Source: Lingula anatina (taxonomy: Eukaryota > Brachiopoda > Lingulata > Lingulida > Lingulidae). Taken from it: a stretch of 53,679 bases of DNA. A program made the translations under genes and the position numbers. Position 1 is the stretch's first letter. Each line of letters begins with the position of its first letter. Below the pieces are notes generated by a model. That model saw nothing but the letters and a program-made list of their open reading frames with translations, made no database searches and was not told where the DNA came from. Below, piece by piece: positions 1 to 12,419 of the stretch. The stretch is taken from assembly GCF_001039355.2 (NCBI RefSeq), contig NW_019775927.1:26295-79973 (forward strand), written 5' to 3'.

Positions 1-43
<43 letters not shown>
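1..43. repeat. (CA)n microsatellite at window edge
   Basis: Uninterrupted CA dinucleotide run from the first base, followed by a single N. It probably marks a contig edge or a poorly resolved repeat. Confidence 0.95.
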
Positions 44-180
44 NTCCATAGTTTCTATTGAACTTGAATAGGAAGTCATACACTGGCAATCAATGGTACA
101 ATATTCGGAGGTGGTATCGCCTCTCTGATCCTCTAGTTATACTAGTATTTACTTTAGTTTCTGCATGTTTTTTCCTACAG

Positions 181-2643
181 AAGAGCCTGTTGACTTTGTT
201 GTCCGCTTGAAAGAACTTGATGCTATGGAGCATGACACTGTCACCTTCACATGTCAACTTAGCCGTGCCTCAAATGAGGTGGCATGGTACAAAGAGGATA
301 AAAAGATAAAAAACAGTGACAAACATGAGATAAGGTCTGAAGGACTAGAGTACAGCCTCACTATCTTTGACGTTGACTTGGATGATGAGGCTGAATACAT
401 AGTTGTTGCTGAAGAGAAGGAGTCCATAGGATATCTCTATGTTGAAGGTACATTTTGTACATGAATCAGACTATATGAGGTGTAGGGATGTTTTTTCAAA
501 TGTAATGAAATATACTTCCAATGTACGGACCCTTGAAAAAAATTTTAAGATATAGAAAAATGCTTATGTGTAAATACATGTAGTAACCATGCAGGGCAAG
601 GAACCTTTTAAATAAATGTAGATTACTTCAGGATTCTACCAGTCAAATAGTACTTGTACTGGCAAATAATGCATGTTTATAATACATAGTGTGCAAATAA
701 TAGTTCACTGCAAATAACTGCATGCTGCATGTTTTATCTGCATGTCTTACAGAAGCATCCATAGAGTTCACACAGAGATTGGAGGAAAAGGAAGTAGATG
801 AGGGAACAGATGTTACTTTTGTATGTGAATTGAACCAAGATGACGCCACTGTCACTTGGTTTAAAGATGGCGACCTTATCCAAGATGGTCCCAAGTATAA
901 GATTGTCTCTGAAGGGAGAGAGCATATGCTTGTTATCAAGGGGTCTGATATAGATGATGAAGGAAACTATGCTGCCCAGGCTGGAAACAGAAGGACAACT
1001 GCCCCTTTATTTGTTCGGGGTATGATAGCCTATGTGTCCTACATATTTCTGAGACACTGTATTTTTCCCTTTGTATGTTGGTCTATATCCTGCTCTCAGA
1101 TCACCCTCCTATCTTAATTTTAACTGAAGATGAAAAATAGCTGTCAGTGAATGGCTTTATCCCACCTCTTGATCCTTTTCCAAATTGGCCGTAGTGCTTG
1201 GACTACAAACAAGCGCGTTTTTAAAAAGTAGTAATACTATAGTAATAACTTGCTTCTGGTTTAATTAAATATAATAAGGCACAGGACTGCAAAATTGGCT
1301 GAAGGGAATATGGTAAGATGCATGTTTTTTATTCTTTATCCCACTTGAATATCTGAACCCACAAGCTTTGCTTAATATTCAGATCGTCTTGCCCATAAAA
1401 CACGGAAACAGCTTAGTATTGATGAACCAGGCTTTGATCATGAAGAAGAATTAAACAGGAGCTTGCGGTTTATGGAGGGTTTTAAGGAAAGAGAAAAATC
1501 AGACAGTTTTTGCAGTAGCAAGGACCCTGATTGTGATACTGTTGATGATGATACCTCCACCATCAAAAATGGAAAAGGTATTTTAGAGAAAGGTGTATTT
1601 GGCTTCATATCCTATATCGCTGCTTTAATCCCCTTTGCATTTTCTTCTTGTTTATTTATCTTTTATATTGTCCTTTCTCAGTTATTTGTTTATAAATTTT
1701 GGAGAATTTAAAAAAGGGTAAATTAAGATAATTCAGGGTATGTATTTTAAGCTCACATTGCTAAATATAGGACAATTAAAAGAAATGTTCTGAGATGAAA
1801 ATAAATGAAAGTCAGATTTTTTTGCATGTCAGTTGAATGCATGTTTGATATTGAATTCAGAAGTGCATGCTTCAGACTCCAGTGTGGAGGAAGAGCCATT
1901 TGTAATGGAGAGTGAAACATCACAGAAACTAAGAGAAGGTTCAGATTCTCCACCAGTGATTACCACCTCTCAGAAAACCAGATTAACCAATGAAAATGTG
2001 CAGGAAGAGAGTGGTATCGGAAATGCTGGTAGGGGACTAAGCTTAGTACATGTATATGGTTGACATGAAAATGAATAAAGTTTGGTTTCAATAGAATTTA
2101 TAAAATGGTGTGATGGTATATGCTGTTGCTGTAACAATTCTGCTTGTTATTAGCATTCATAGTAACTCTGTTAGAGGTTTGTCACATATTTGTAGACTTA
2201 TGCACTTCACATTAATTGTGAAAAATCATGCTTTTATTAAAAGCACATTGCACATTTCAAAAGATTTTTTTGAATTATTAATGATTTGCATGCCTCACTA
2301 ACACTATACAATGCATGCTTTGATTTTAGATCATGCACTAGATGAGCACAAGTTACTAGTACATGGTTCTGTCAATGCACAACATGACACACTGACAGGT
2401 CCGCTAGAAAAACCAGACCCTGCCTTTCCCACCGAAACAGACTCATTAGCACTTGCTGCAGCAGATTACAAGAAAGAATCTGCTAAGAGAAACATTCTGC
2501 CTAAAGAGGATGAAAATGTATTACCTTCCAAAGAAGGTCATAAACCAAAGGATGTTGTCCGTGACACTGAAGATGATGCAGAAAGACTGAAGGATTATAC
2601 AAAAACCCAACCCTTNACTGTACTTGTAAAAAATCCATGTTGA
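181..2643 (+). CDS. 3' part of an Ig-domain muscle/cytoskeletal-type protein (titin/obscurin-like)
   Basis: Seen: five exons at 181-447, 753-1019, 1383-1577, 1861-2028 and 2330-2643, each with an AG acceptor and a GT donor, and every intron in phase 1. The first two exons are exactly 89 codons and each encodes one I-set immunoglobulin domain: Cys in the B strand (FTCQL; FVCEL), the Trp (AWYKED; TWFKDG) and an acidic D-E-x-Y turn (DDEAEY; DDEGNY). The second disulfide Cys is missing (YIVVA, YAAQA), as in many titin, obscurin and Unc-89 Ig domains. The last three exons encode an acidic, Ser/Glu-rich, probably disordered tail ending at a TGA at 2641-2643. Known: such modules build sarcomeric or cytoskeletal scaffolds. 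Inferred: the gene enters from the left, so the N-terminus is missing. The stop may be the true C-terminus, or a donor near 2628 (CTT|GTAAAA) may continue the protein. An N at 2616 makes one residue unknown. Introns are AT-rich with no other content. Confidence 0.8.
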
Positions 2644-3111
2644 GATGTTGAAGCCAGCAATAGTGTATGCAGACATCAAGTGCGCCACATTAATATCACT
2701 GTGGTATGTTAATTCTTCTTTTACTCTCTTGCGTTTTCCTTCCGTTACGGATATTCTTTTAAGTTTCAAAATATTGAGATCAATCTGAGTTAACAATGTG
2801 CTAAATTTAAGTAACCCTTTTACTGTCCTAAAGTAACTTGAACAACGGGACGTGTTAACGGGTCAGCGTTGTATTCTTCCTGCCTGTACTTCTTCATAAT
2901 ACATGCATGTACAATCTATTACCAGTATAAGCTATAATACCGTTCACTACTTTCGAATGCTAATAGACTCTAAAATTGCATCAAGACAGTTTTCATTGAA
3001 ATCAAGAATATGAAAAGGAAAAGGCATTAGAGGAAGGTGCTGTTTTTTCTGTTGTTTTTCATTTGTTTGTGTTTGTATGTGTGGGTGTTTTTTTAAATTT
3101 TTTTGGGTTAC

Positions 3112-4032
3112 CAATAAAAGGATACTCTTCAAAGTGACTAGTAATTTCTCCTCCTTTCTTTTTCTTGCGCATGAATCGCAGCCCCTTCACCCACTTGTCT
3201 CTTAGTTCTTCCGTGTCAGCAACTAGGTCTAACGTTTTGTCTTTTGGTCCAAAGACCAGAGAAAAGCAGCAGGTTTGCTTAAAGGAAAAATGTATTTCAA
3301 TACATATTCAATTTTACTCATCAGACACACAGTTCCACTTTCGACTGAACACCTAGTCATGATACTAAGAACAAAATGCTTTCCTGACGTTCCATAAGTC
3401 GTACAGCACATTGAGAGTGACAAAACGCCACATGGCACATTTATCCCAGTATATTCCAATAAGAAACATGCCGATGTTTCAATTACATTTGAAAAAACTC
3501 CAATGGTGAAGAAATAAAATGGGCTATTTACCTGCACATTCTTTTTCTTCTTTTGCTTGAAGGTTTCTGTCTCCCACCCTTCCCTTATATCTGTTATGTC
3601 AGATATATCAACTAAAAATAAATGTGAATACATACTTGGAGAAACAGAATAATGCATACTTTGCAAGACATAATTTAACATATCTACGTCAGTCAAACGC
3701 ACATGCTGAGGACGTATCGGTTATCAGCACACAAACACACACACACACACACGCACGCACGCACACACACATACAAACACACGCACGCACACACACATAC
3801 ACACTCACATAAACACACACAAACATAAACATATGCACTCACAAATAATAACATGCCGAAATTGTCTCATGATGTCAGTGGCGCGTATAAGAAATACAAG
3901 ACAGTACACGTAGGTAATTTGCGATATATCATGATCATACGCGGCATGTACTACATATGTATACCTGAACTGTATCAAAGGAATATGTTTGCAACTTTTT
4001 TTTATCAAATGCATAACTTGACATGCCGTAAG

Positions 4033-4105
<73 letters not shown>

Positions 4106-4192
4106 ACGTACACGTCCACACATAATTATATGGTACAAAACGCGAGCTTGCACAAGCAAACACAAGTACACACACACACACACACACATAAC

Positions 4193-4235
<43 letters not shown>

Positions 4236-4566
4236 CGGGTATATATAGTTAGCCATCGATAAATAACATGATGGACTTTGCTAACGGTTGACAAACCTGT
4301 TGCTCGTTTTCAAATTCAACCAATAAAACAGTACCACGATGATGCATTAGAAATAACAAACGTCACAAAATATCTAATTCACACTGACAAAATTTGAACA
4401 AACATACCGACGATTTCCTCGTTCTTTTTTCTTCCTGGCTTCTTGGAGCCATCGTACACTAGTCTGTTTTGTTCGTCCACGACGTAGAATCTTTTGTACG
4501 TGCGTCCACGAGAGCGCATCTTCAGAAAATGACATCCTTTGTGTAAAAGTGTCTGTAATTCTTCTC
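3112..4566 (-). CDS. PH domain exons of a phospholipase C-delta/PLC-like gene (partial)
   Basis: Seen: three minus-strand exons, 4566-4408, 3611-3532 and 3277-3112, whose phases join without error (1/1, 0/0). The joined product is one full PH domain. It begins EELQTLLHKGCHFLKM, matching the 'DLQALLKGSQLLKV' start of PLC-delta. The middle (VDISDITDIREGWETETFK) matches the PLC 'SI.DI.EVR.G..TE' segment. The end (CCFSLVFGPKDKTLDLVA, then DKWVKGLRF) holds the invariant final-helix Trp. Known: this PH domain binds PtdIns(4,5)P2 or Ins(1,4,5)P3 and targets PLC to membrane. The third exon closes at a possible donor (GGTAACC at 3111) or reads on to a TGA. No EF-hand, X, Y or C2 exon is visible to the left, where the convergent Ig gene lies. 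The catalytic exons must lie beyond the window, or the gene is a PH-only product, or the assembly is chimeric. PLC-L (inactive) or PLC-eta is also possible. Confidence 0.8.
3728..4231. repeat. Clustered CA and GA microsatellites
   Basis: CA/GCAC-rich run at about 3728-3830, a GA run at 4036-4100, a CA run at 4168-4187 and a GA run at 4198-4231. All lie in the intron between the first and second PH exons of the minus-strand PLC-type gene. Long open frames here (poly Leu-Ser, Arg-Glu) are simple-repeat artefacts. Confidence 0.95.
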
Positions 4567-4609
4567 CTGAAACAATAAAAAAAGTTACACGAAATGTCAA
4601 CGATCACCA

Positions 4610-6970
4610 CAAATAACAGATCAATTTCATTTTGAATAGGTTATGACATGCTCGCGATGATTCACGTGTATCACAAACCAAAACAAAACGTGCCATTTGA
4701 AATTATTGCACAATTGCTTAACTAAGGAAATATCATGCGTGAAAAAATAAAGAATGCAATTTGCCACTTTAGTCACTTTGAGTAAAAAAAATAAACAAAC
4801 TATTATCTTGCTTAAATGTTTTTCCAGATGCCGGTTGGACAGGAAGGGGGGGGGGGCGAAATTGTGTTTGATTATTTACCTGCATGTTTTAACTAAATCT
4901 GTAAATGCAAGAAGGAAACAAGATGCAGTACTGTCACACCCTACACGTGGATTATTCTAAAAGCATTTAGACCCAGTACGGGCTTTTACAGAAAGGTCCC
5001 CAGCTTCTTTCCCATTGTTGAAAAACTTTGCCTTGTTTCAGGAACAGAGAATAATGGTTATGATGGGCAACACGACCACATAAAACATTGTATCATAGGT
5101 CAGAAAAATATTATCCGCTGTTTTTTACATTGACATTATCATTGTGGTTAAATATTCGTTTGTCATTATTCTGATAAACCGCAAGCTTCCGCGATGCTGG
5201 CAATTGCATCTATATCTATTCCCCTTAGATAAGCACGTTATCAGATCTCTTTCTCTCTCTTTTGTGTTGTGTGAGTATCTGTGTGTGTAAGTGTGTGTGT
5301 GTGTGTGTGTTTGCGTGTGCCTGCGCGCGTAATAGTGTGAGCACAAATCTGCGCACGCGAGCACAAATCTTATAATTAATTATAATATCCAGTCTAACGC
5401 GGAACTGAACATACTTGGTAGACTAAGGAATAACAAAGTTCTAAGACACGTCCATTTGAAAATCACTATGTATCTTAATTATAGAGAGTGTCTCGTGGTC
5501 ACATTCCTGCCAGTGTCTTTCGTTTAAGGTCAAGAACGCAGTGCCTCGATATGTTCTCAGAGATTTCCCGCAGGAAAACAGCTCGCAGTGAAAACAATTA
5601 AAGCACACTTAGCCACCAATGTAGCAGGGTTATTGCCTGCACACGTGAGATCAATCCGGACACAGCGGGAACGAATAAACAATGGGCAAAAGTCCTTGCG
5701 CTATACTCTTACCTATGTCCAAAAGAACTTGCTAACAAAGCAGTTATAGCATGGTGAAGAGGTTTTCTAACCTCCAACACGCTGAACCCACTTGACAACT
5801 GGTGTGCTACAGGACCACCATCAATACACGCCTAGGACAGGAACGTAAACGTGAACGCTTCACACTCAATGACCGTCTCTCACCTACCGTGCATTTCTTG
5901 CCGTCAAACACTCAAAGAAAGTCTTCATTAAGCTGCAACACGAGGACACGATTTCGTGCAAAGTGGTCCGTCTGTCTAGGTCCCCGCGCTTCTAAAAACG
6001 GCCTGATATCCAAGGAAAAAGAAAGCCATGCCAGCGACCAGGTCGTGTTAAAAACGACGCGTTCTTTCACGCACGATGTCTCGAAATGTCACACACACGC
6101 ATGGGGGTCTCGTATCACCAGTTCAGTCCCATCATATTAGGCATGACGAAGAGTGTCTGCAAGCTAGAGATATGTTAAAACTGTGACTCATTAGCAAAAA
6201 GGGGGCAGATGAGGAGCCTGAGGGCGCTAAGTTGTGCTCACACTGGGACACCAATACGACCCGTCTGATATATATATATCTTTAAACCATGGTATAAGAA
6301 CAAGATCGTCTAAGATAATTTAAAGCTCAATGCACATGTGGATCAATAGCCTAAAATTGTACCATCAAACTGCTTATTTGACACATTTAGGAGATTAAGT
6401 AGACTCATCGTGTGATGACGCAAGTTAGACCGGTTCCGTGTTTAAATTAGGCAGCGAATGAACGCTGATTGTGCACGCACTTTTCAGTTTAACGACTGTA
6501 CATGTATGTACTGAGTCAGTGAGATAAAAAATATATAGCCTCAGGTAGAATGCTACAGAAGACAATTTAAATTATCAAGTGACACTAAATCTTTTGGACT
6601 TTTTTAACGTAATTGCTCTAATTTTTATTTAAAAAAATGCCTAGGTTTATTTAGACCAAGCAGGATACCTGGTACAATGTATGAATATCTAAACCCAAGA
6701 AGACATTCGGTAGCCATCAACTTCACTTTTTTTTTGTCCGAGGTATGTACACCATGACCAGTGCGTCAGTACCTATATGTACATGTATTTCAAAACAACC
6801 ACCGGTCATTGTGTAAACATTGCCCACACACACCCGCCTGCTATTCTTGTTGTAACTGAGCCCTACACGGCCTACGAATACTGCACTTTAAGGGTTGGTA
6901 CCAGAATAGTATTTTTTAAACATGACCAAGCTGTGGAAAAAATTTCCGTGTGCCCAACTTCAATCGTGTC
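4610..6970. other. Non-coding stretch, no gene recognised
   Basis: AT-rich sequence upstream of the PH exons with a GT microsatellite at about 5271-5324. The open frame at 5802-6140 (+) has no recognisable domain, no splice context and low-complexity basic composition, so I do not call it. Confidence 0.5.
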
Positions 6971-6973
6971 TAA

Positions 6974-7199
6974 CACCCCATTTCCATAGATTTTTAGATC
7001 GATCTATCCCTGTGGGGAGTCTCACTAGATTACTGTCAGCTTGGCCGGCTTAAGCGTCTGTCCTGCCTACTAAAAGCTGTAAGGGGGTTATTAACTATGG
7101 TGCCCGCTCGGCTGACTGCAATTTAGCGTGAACCTCCAAGGAGTTAGGTCGATCTAAATCTTATTCTTTAGATCGATCTAAATCTCTGGGAAAGCACCC
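6974..7199. mobile_element. PIF/Harbinger-like MITE, copy 1
   Basis: About 226 bp with inverted ends that converge on AGATCGATCTA cores. The interior has the family landmarks: TCTCACTAGATTACTGTCAG, CCTACTAAAAGCTGTAAG, GCAATTTAGCGTGAACC and GGAGTTAGG. It is flanked by TAA on the left and TTA on the right, fitting a degenerate TWA target duplication. Other copies are at 14216, 24455, 26638 and 31716. Confidence 0.7.
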
Positions 7200-8541
7200 T
7201 TAGGGTATAAATACCCTTTGCTTTCAGAAATAATCGATCTCGTAATTTGGATGGCAGAAATGAGAGCAGTCCCGCTAACAACTCATCGAATTACAATATA
7301 AGCCATTAATTGTATATTAGATTATATCGCTGTGTTATTAAAAAAAACGAATGTGTTTTCCAACTAAGAAGCCGTGACGTTTTGACTTTTTGTCAGAGGG
7401 CTTTGATTACATGACTGACTCGTCGATGCAAGCTCTTTAAAAACGATTTACTTTTTCTATCATTATTGCACAAGAGGCAATGAAAAACAAATTTCACTGT
7501 GAACTTCGTGTTCCCGGATGCAGAAGATAACATACGATACAGACGACATAGGGCTTTAGATAATAAACCAAACATTAAATGTGCATTTAGCGTGAATCAA
7601 ACTATCAGAATATTAAGAAACCTGATGTACAACTGCACTGTATTAGGACACCCCGTCTGTGAGTATACGGTACTAACCGAAATGAGAATATCACTTTTGT
7701 TTCGTTCGGTTTCTTGTCACTGAAGAGAAATGATTATCTTAAGGTCTTAAGGGCACCCTCTTCGGCAACTTTTAAAAGTTAATAATCCACTTGTCTACTT
7801 TTAATTCGAATTATCCAATCACTGGCTTTTATATATTTGCGTGGACAGCACATTACTTCTGGAAGCATCTGGAGTAAAAAGTTGGCCTACCAGAATTGAA
7901 TGAACAATGAAATTTTGAACTTCAAGAATACAGTAGCAGATGGCTCTAAATCTCCATAAAGTTAACTCCTACCTTTTGCGGGGGCTGCTTCCGCCATAAC
8001 GATATAACCTGTGCCCTTGCGTTGTCAGTCCAACTCAAATATACAAAATATATTAAAAGAGATCAGTACCACATACAACTTCGACCTGGTACAAGTTTCG
8101 AATCAGTGTTGGTAAAATGCGTCGCCGTTGCAAGACGCGTACTCACGTCTTACTTATGTTGTATAAAGCGGTGAGGTTTCAAAACGCGGTGCGGTAACAG
8201 AAAGCGGATCTACAGGCACAAGGTGTTCGTATAATAATGAAATAACAGTCATACAGGGTCAGGGAATATATAAGAGTCACATTTGCACAAGTTGAAGAGT
8301 AACATGACATCCAGTTTATATGGCCCTTCATTCCATCATTCACTAACAAAGGTTTATTGTTTTATGATGATAGGCTGGCACCTGATATTCACTGTTATAT
8401 GCTCTTTATTGTATATATGTAACGGTGAGTGGGAAGTACACAAGTCGTTGCTGTTGTTCTCTCTCTCTCTCTCTCTCAATTATTCTCTAATCCCAAAATT
8501 ATCTCTCTCTATCTCTCTATCCAATAATCTTTAACACCACA

Positions 8542-8582
<41 letters not shown>

Positions 8583-8613
8583 ATATTCTCTAACCCCAAA
8601 ATTCTCTTTCTCC

Positions 8614-8664
<51 letters not shown>

Positions 8665-9379
8665 AGCACTAAGCACTCGTTTTTGCATTGTTAGCAATTG
8701 TTTTCACAGTTGACACCACGACTCTACAATTTGATGCCAAGTAAGTCGAAACCGCATCAAAAGACATAATGGGCAATAAATCAGACATAAACGCCTGGAA
8801 TCTCCACTGGTGTTGAAGGGCAACTTTTAATGGTAAGAATAGGCAGAGGTTTTAGGAAGTTTTATAGATTGTTATTATTATTATTATTATTCCCAAGTCG
8901 TATTCACACTGGCCGAGGATGGCCCGACTTTGGATCGGTTAGGCGACGTTTACAAATTATTAAAAGTACGTTATCAAGTTACTCGAAAATGTGAAATGTC
9001 ATTTGGATCGAATAGCGTAAATAGATTTGACCTAGATGATTGCCATGCGAACCTGGCCTACATGTAGCAGTGTCATAGTGTGTAACAGTATCTTCGTTGT
9101 TCATACCACACGTGCCGTTTTCACTGAAATGACACGAATTCTAAATGTCACGTTTGAGATACCGTAATCCTGTATCTCAGAAAACATGTGCGCGTACTAT
9201 GCTGCAGCTTGGTTGAATGTTAATGGTATCTTTTTACCGAAAGTAGCCCCTGTGCTGGGGGCCGTGGACAGACGTGTTGGTTAGATTCAATACGGCGGTG
9301 AAGGATGTGGTGAATACAGAACACTTTATAAAGAACAATTTTTGAATATTCAGACAAGCAGAAAAAAAAGAAAAAGAAG

Positions 9380-9423
<44 letters not shown>

Positions 9424-11570
9424 ATAAAAATTCATATGTGTAAATGCACCCGACATACACTCAATTTATAGGCCAATTATGCATTTTAACAACTATTAAA
9501 GCATATTCTTTTGGGCGTACTTACATGTAATATTAAATCACATTTTATTTGATGCCTGCGCAATTGAATCACTTTCTTTTTCACACACTTCCCTATTGTG
9601 AACTAACACATGTCGCAAGGACTGCGTCCAAGTATTGTGACCCCGCACTCAAAAATGTCGAAACAGCGTCAAAAGGTCGGTAATTAAGATGTCATCTGGC
9701 GAAGACATTAACAACGAGTGTGTCCGGACGGGACCTTTTGGCCCGGTGCAACACATAGCACTTTCAATAGCTTCCAGCTGCAGCGGTTCCATTTCGAGTG
9801 CAGCAATATTCAATGTCACACGTCTGATTGACATGCACATGCTGAGGATCGTTTTACAGCCGAATAAACAGAATATCAATTATCAGCTTGTTGAATCGGA
9901 GGTTTACGGCAGTTTTAGCAAGTTTTGCATAGAATTAGACACGTGAAACTAAAAGAATAAATAGGCTACTTAAGACATATGCCTTGGCTCATTTATTGTG
10001 ATACAGTAATAATAAAAAATAACTTTTCTAACATGTATTATAATTTGTTCGGTGGCTTACTCGGTGGGCAATCCACAATAATAAATTTAAAGTAAAACGT
10101 AGTTCAGGAAGCTCTCTTCCATATTGATTGACATCTATGATTCTTTAACTGCTGCTTGAATTTATTTTGCTTTTGAAATAACAACATCGTTAAACAAATT
10201 TCAAAACTTTAAAAGCCTCATCTTATTGTCATCATTTCTATGCAATCAGCGAATGATCATTGTCTTTTTTGTCAATCAATATAACATTATATTTAAAATG
10301 TGCGTTTCTGAACAAAAAAAGTGGACAAGTGGCCCGCATACTGGCGCAGAAGTAGGCCTATTGATTAAGCTAGCCCGGATGCCCTTTCCTATTGTTGTTG
10401 ACCAGAAAGAACTTACATGTTTGAGCCATAAATGTCGCCACATTGTATATTTTGGAAACACTCCTTATTCAAGATATCTGATATCATCAGATAGAATGAG
10501 ATTCCAGATTTGGAAAATTTCTAGTACTTGTTATGTGATTTTTGCTGTATGGAGCACTTGTCGCACAACAGTCAAAACTGAATGAAAACCCACAGATGTA
10601 GTAGACCTGATAGGAAATCATCAACCGATTCGCCACCTTTGAGATACAAACCGTGCACAAATTTTATTTTCACTGAAAGTTCGTTACCATCTGCATATGC
10701 CTTAATCGAAATCACAACGGCGAATTTCTAACACAGTGAAGTAAAGATAAGTGATCTTTCCCACCCGATGTTCAAAGCTTATAATTTGCCGTACCATAAC
10801 CTAAAAACAAACCCTTTAAATTTATTATCAGGATACTTTTACTTAAAATAAAACGCGATCCTCAAGAAATGCTGAATCGCAGGATGTCTTTTACTAGAAC
10901 CGGTAATGCAGTTGCATCGCTGGGCCCATATAAATCCCCCATATATTCCCAAAAATCTAGTACATGTACCAGAATCAGCTTTACGTCTATTAATTTTTAT
11001 CGCACCTGCCTGCACATAACGGATAGAATTGTTTACAATAAGGCTGAGATTCCATTCTTTCAAACATTCAGATTTGCAATAAAAAATGGTTGTCTTAAGG
11101 TACGAGTATTATTTCGGGGGAATTTTTAACTGTTATAGAATTTGTAAACGAGACATGTATTCAAATTTAACGACCTGGATGTCAGCTATAAATCGTAAGT
11201 CACAACATCACATGGTATGCAAATAGACTTCCGAGCCCCCGTTTAACCGTACAGTTTAACTAGTGTTTTAACATTAATTGATGTTTAAACATTCTTCTAG
11301 GCCTACTGGGCGGTATGTGTTCATTCTACGTGCCGTCCTACGAATCGCACACCTGTATACAAGATTTTGAATCTAGTTTTTATTTTCTGGAATCAAATTG
11401 TTTTTCGCTAAGATGAGTTTTTTTTTCTGACACACTGGTATACATGGAAATGGATGAAGTGTCAGCTATGGAGGCTACATCATGTTTCGGATATTTGACA
11501 TAATTTTGGCATAGATTTGCCGCTCAGCTGTCGCGGTTGCATGTTTTGTGCGAACATTTTACCGTTTCAG
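7200..11570. other. Non-coding stretch with CT/CA microsatellites
   Basis: Contains CT/CA compound runs at 8460-8662, an ATT run near 8873-8890 and a CT run at 9380-9421. A relatively GC-rich patch at 9640-9940 is open on both strands but shows no domain and no convincing donor. I see no supported gene. Confidence 0.5.
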
Positions 11571-11829
11571 CAGGGCCGTAGCCTCCGGGGGGGCAGGGGG
11601 GGCAGCTGCCCCCCCTGCGATTTGAGGTGCAAATATGGCAAAATGGCAATATGAACCCACAATTTTTGACTTCTGATTGAGCAATAAATAACAGTTAAAA
11701 TGCACCAGAATGCAGTATTATACATACAGTTTTTAAAAAATTTCCACACCCATACCCTCACCTCGGGTGCTTCACCCCCTCGTGTCCGCTTACTGCCCCC
11801 CCTGGCATTTTGCTCAGGCTACGGCCCTG
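11571..11829. mobile_element. hAT-like MITE with CAGGGCCGTAGCC ends
   Basis: Seen: a 259-bp element that begins CAGGGCCGTAGCC and ends in its inverse GGCTACGGCCCTG. Sub-terminal G-runs (left) and C-runs (right) are complementary. TTCAG flanks both sides (11566-11570 and 11830-11834), so the visible target duplication is 5 bp. Known: CAGGG/CAGGGCCGTAGC termini are typical of hAT-derived MITEs in marine invertebrates and chordates, which normally show 8-bp duplications, so the class is a probable assignment. There is no coding capacity. Confidence 0.75.
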
Positions 11830-11965
11830 TTCAGAGTATAGGAACCCAATCTCTCTCTCCATCTCTCTATCTCTCCAGCCATATCTCTCTCTCTCTCTGC
11901 TAACGACCTGTTTTTATTGAACAGACGTGCCATATAGGTCTGCACAGCCACTCACTCCCTCCTAC

Positions 11966-12359
11966 CTGTTTCAAAGGACACCCTCACTCTTCTCAGAGTA
12001 AACCCGAACTTTCTGGAAAGACTAAGCACGGTGAACAGCAGGAGCAGCAACCCGCCTGGCAGGAGGGCGAAGTTGCGCAAAGTTAAGCTCAAGAAGTACA
12101 AATGATATAAAATCCAGGCTATGGCGGGCGGGAGGTAGCACACGGCGGTGAATATAACGATAGAATCCTCATCCAAAGTGGCATAAAAGTTGTCCAAAAT
12201 TTCTCCGAGTCCGCCCATTCGGAGTTTCAACCTCTCTAAAACCCCGGTGGTCATTACATCCTCCGTCTCCTGATGTGTCTCCCCGCGGCTCCGCGCCCAT
12301 CCGTAAAGTTTCAAACGATCCCAAATTTTGTCCCCCAACGCTTCCCACATCCACTTCAT
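11966..12359 (-). CDS. First coding exon of a membrane protein (two predicted helices), unknown gene
   Basis: Seen: the first ATG in the frame (12359) sits in a near-perfect Kozak context (GCCACCATGA). The frame runs 131 codons to a phase-1 donor, ACAG|GTAGGA. Composition is GC-rich compared with its surroundings. The start (MKWMWEALGDKIWDRL) looks amphipathic. Two hydrophobic segments at about residues 72-95 (IVIFTAVCYLPPAIAWILYHL) and 100-118 (ALLPGGLLLLLFTVLSL) form a hairpin, followed by a basic stretch (RKFGFTLRRVRV). I do not recognise the family; the topology resembles N-termini of membrane lipid enzymes such as TMEM68-type acyltransferases, which is only a resemblance. Its phase-1 donor would splice in frame into the PLC-type PH exon at 4566, and no other candidate acceptor was found in between. 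Whether they are one gene is unproven. Confidence 0.6.
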
Positions 12360-12419
12360 GGTGGCGCTTTCCAATGTGTTTAGCTTAACGTCTCTGTGTA
12401 TAACTATACTGTACAACAC

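Noticed and set aside
3805-4294. Open frames rich in Leu-Ser or Arg-Glu
   Set aside because: Translations of GA/CT microsatellites, not genes.
5802-6140. 112-codon plus-strand frame
   Set aside because: No domain, no splice signals or conserved motif, biased basic composition; chance ORF.
9649-9946. Overlapping open frames on both strands in a GC-richer patch
   Set aside because: Considered as an upstream exon of the PLC-type gene, but no good donor and no recognisable motif.
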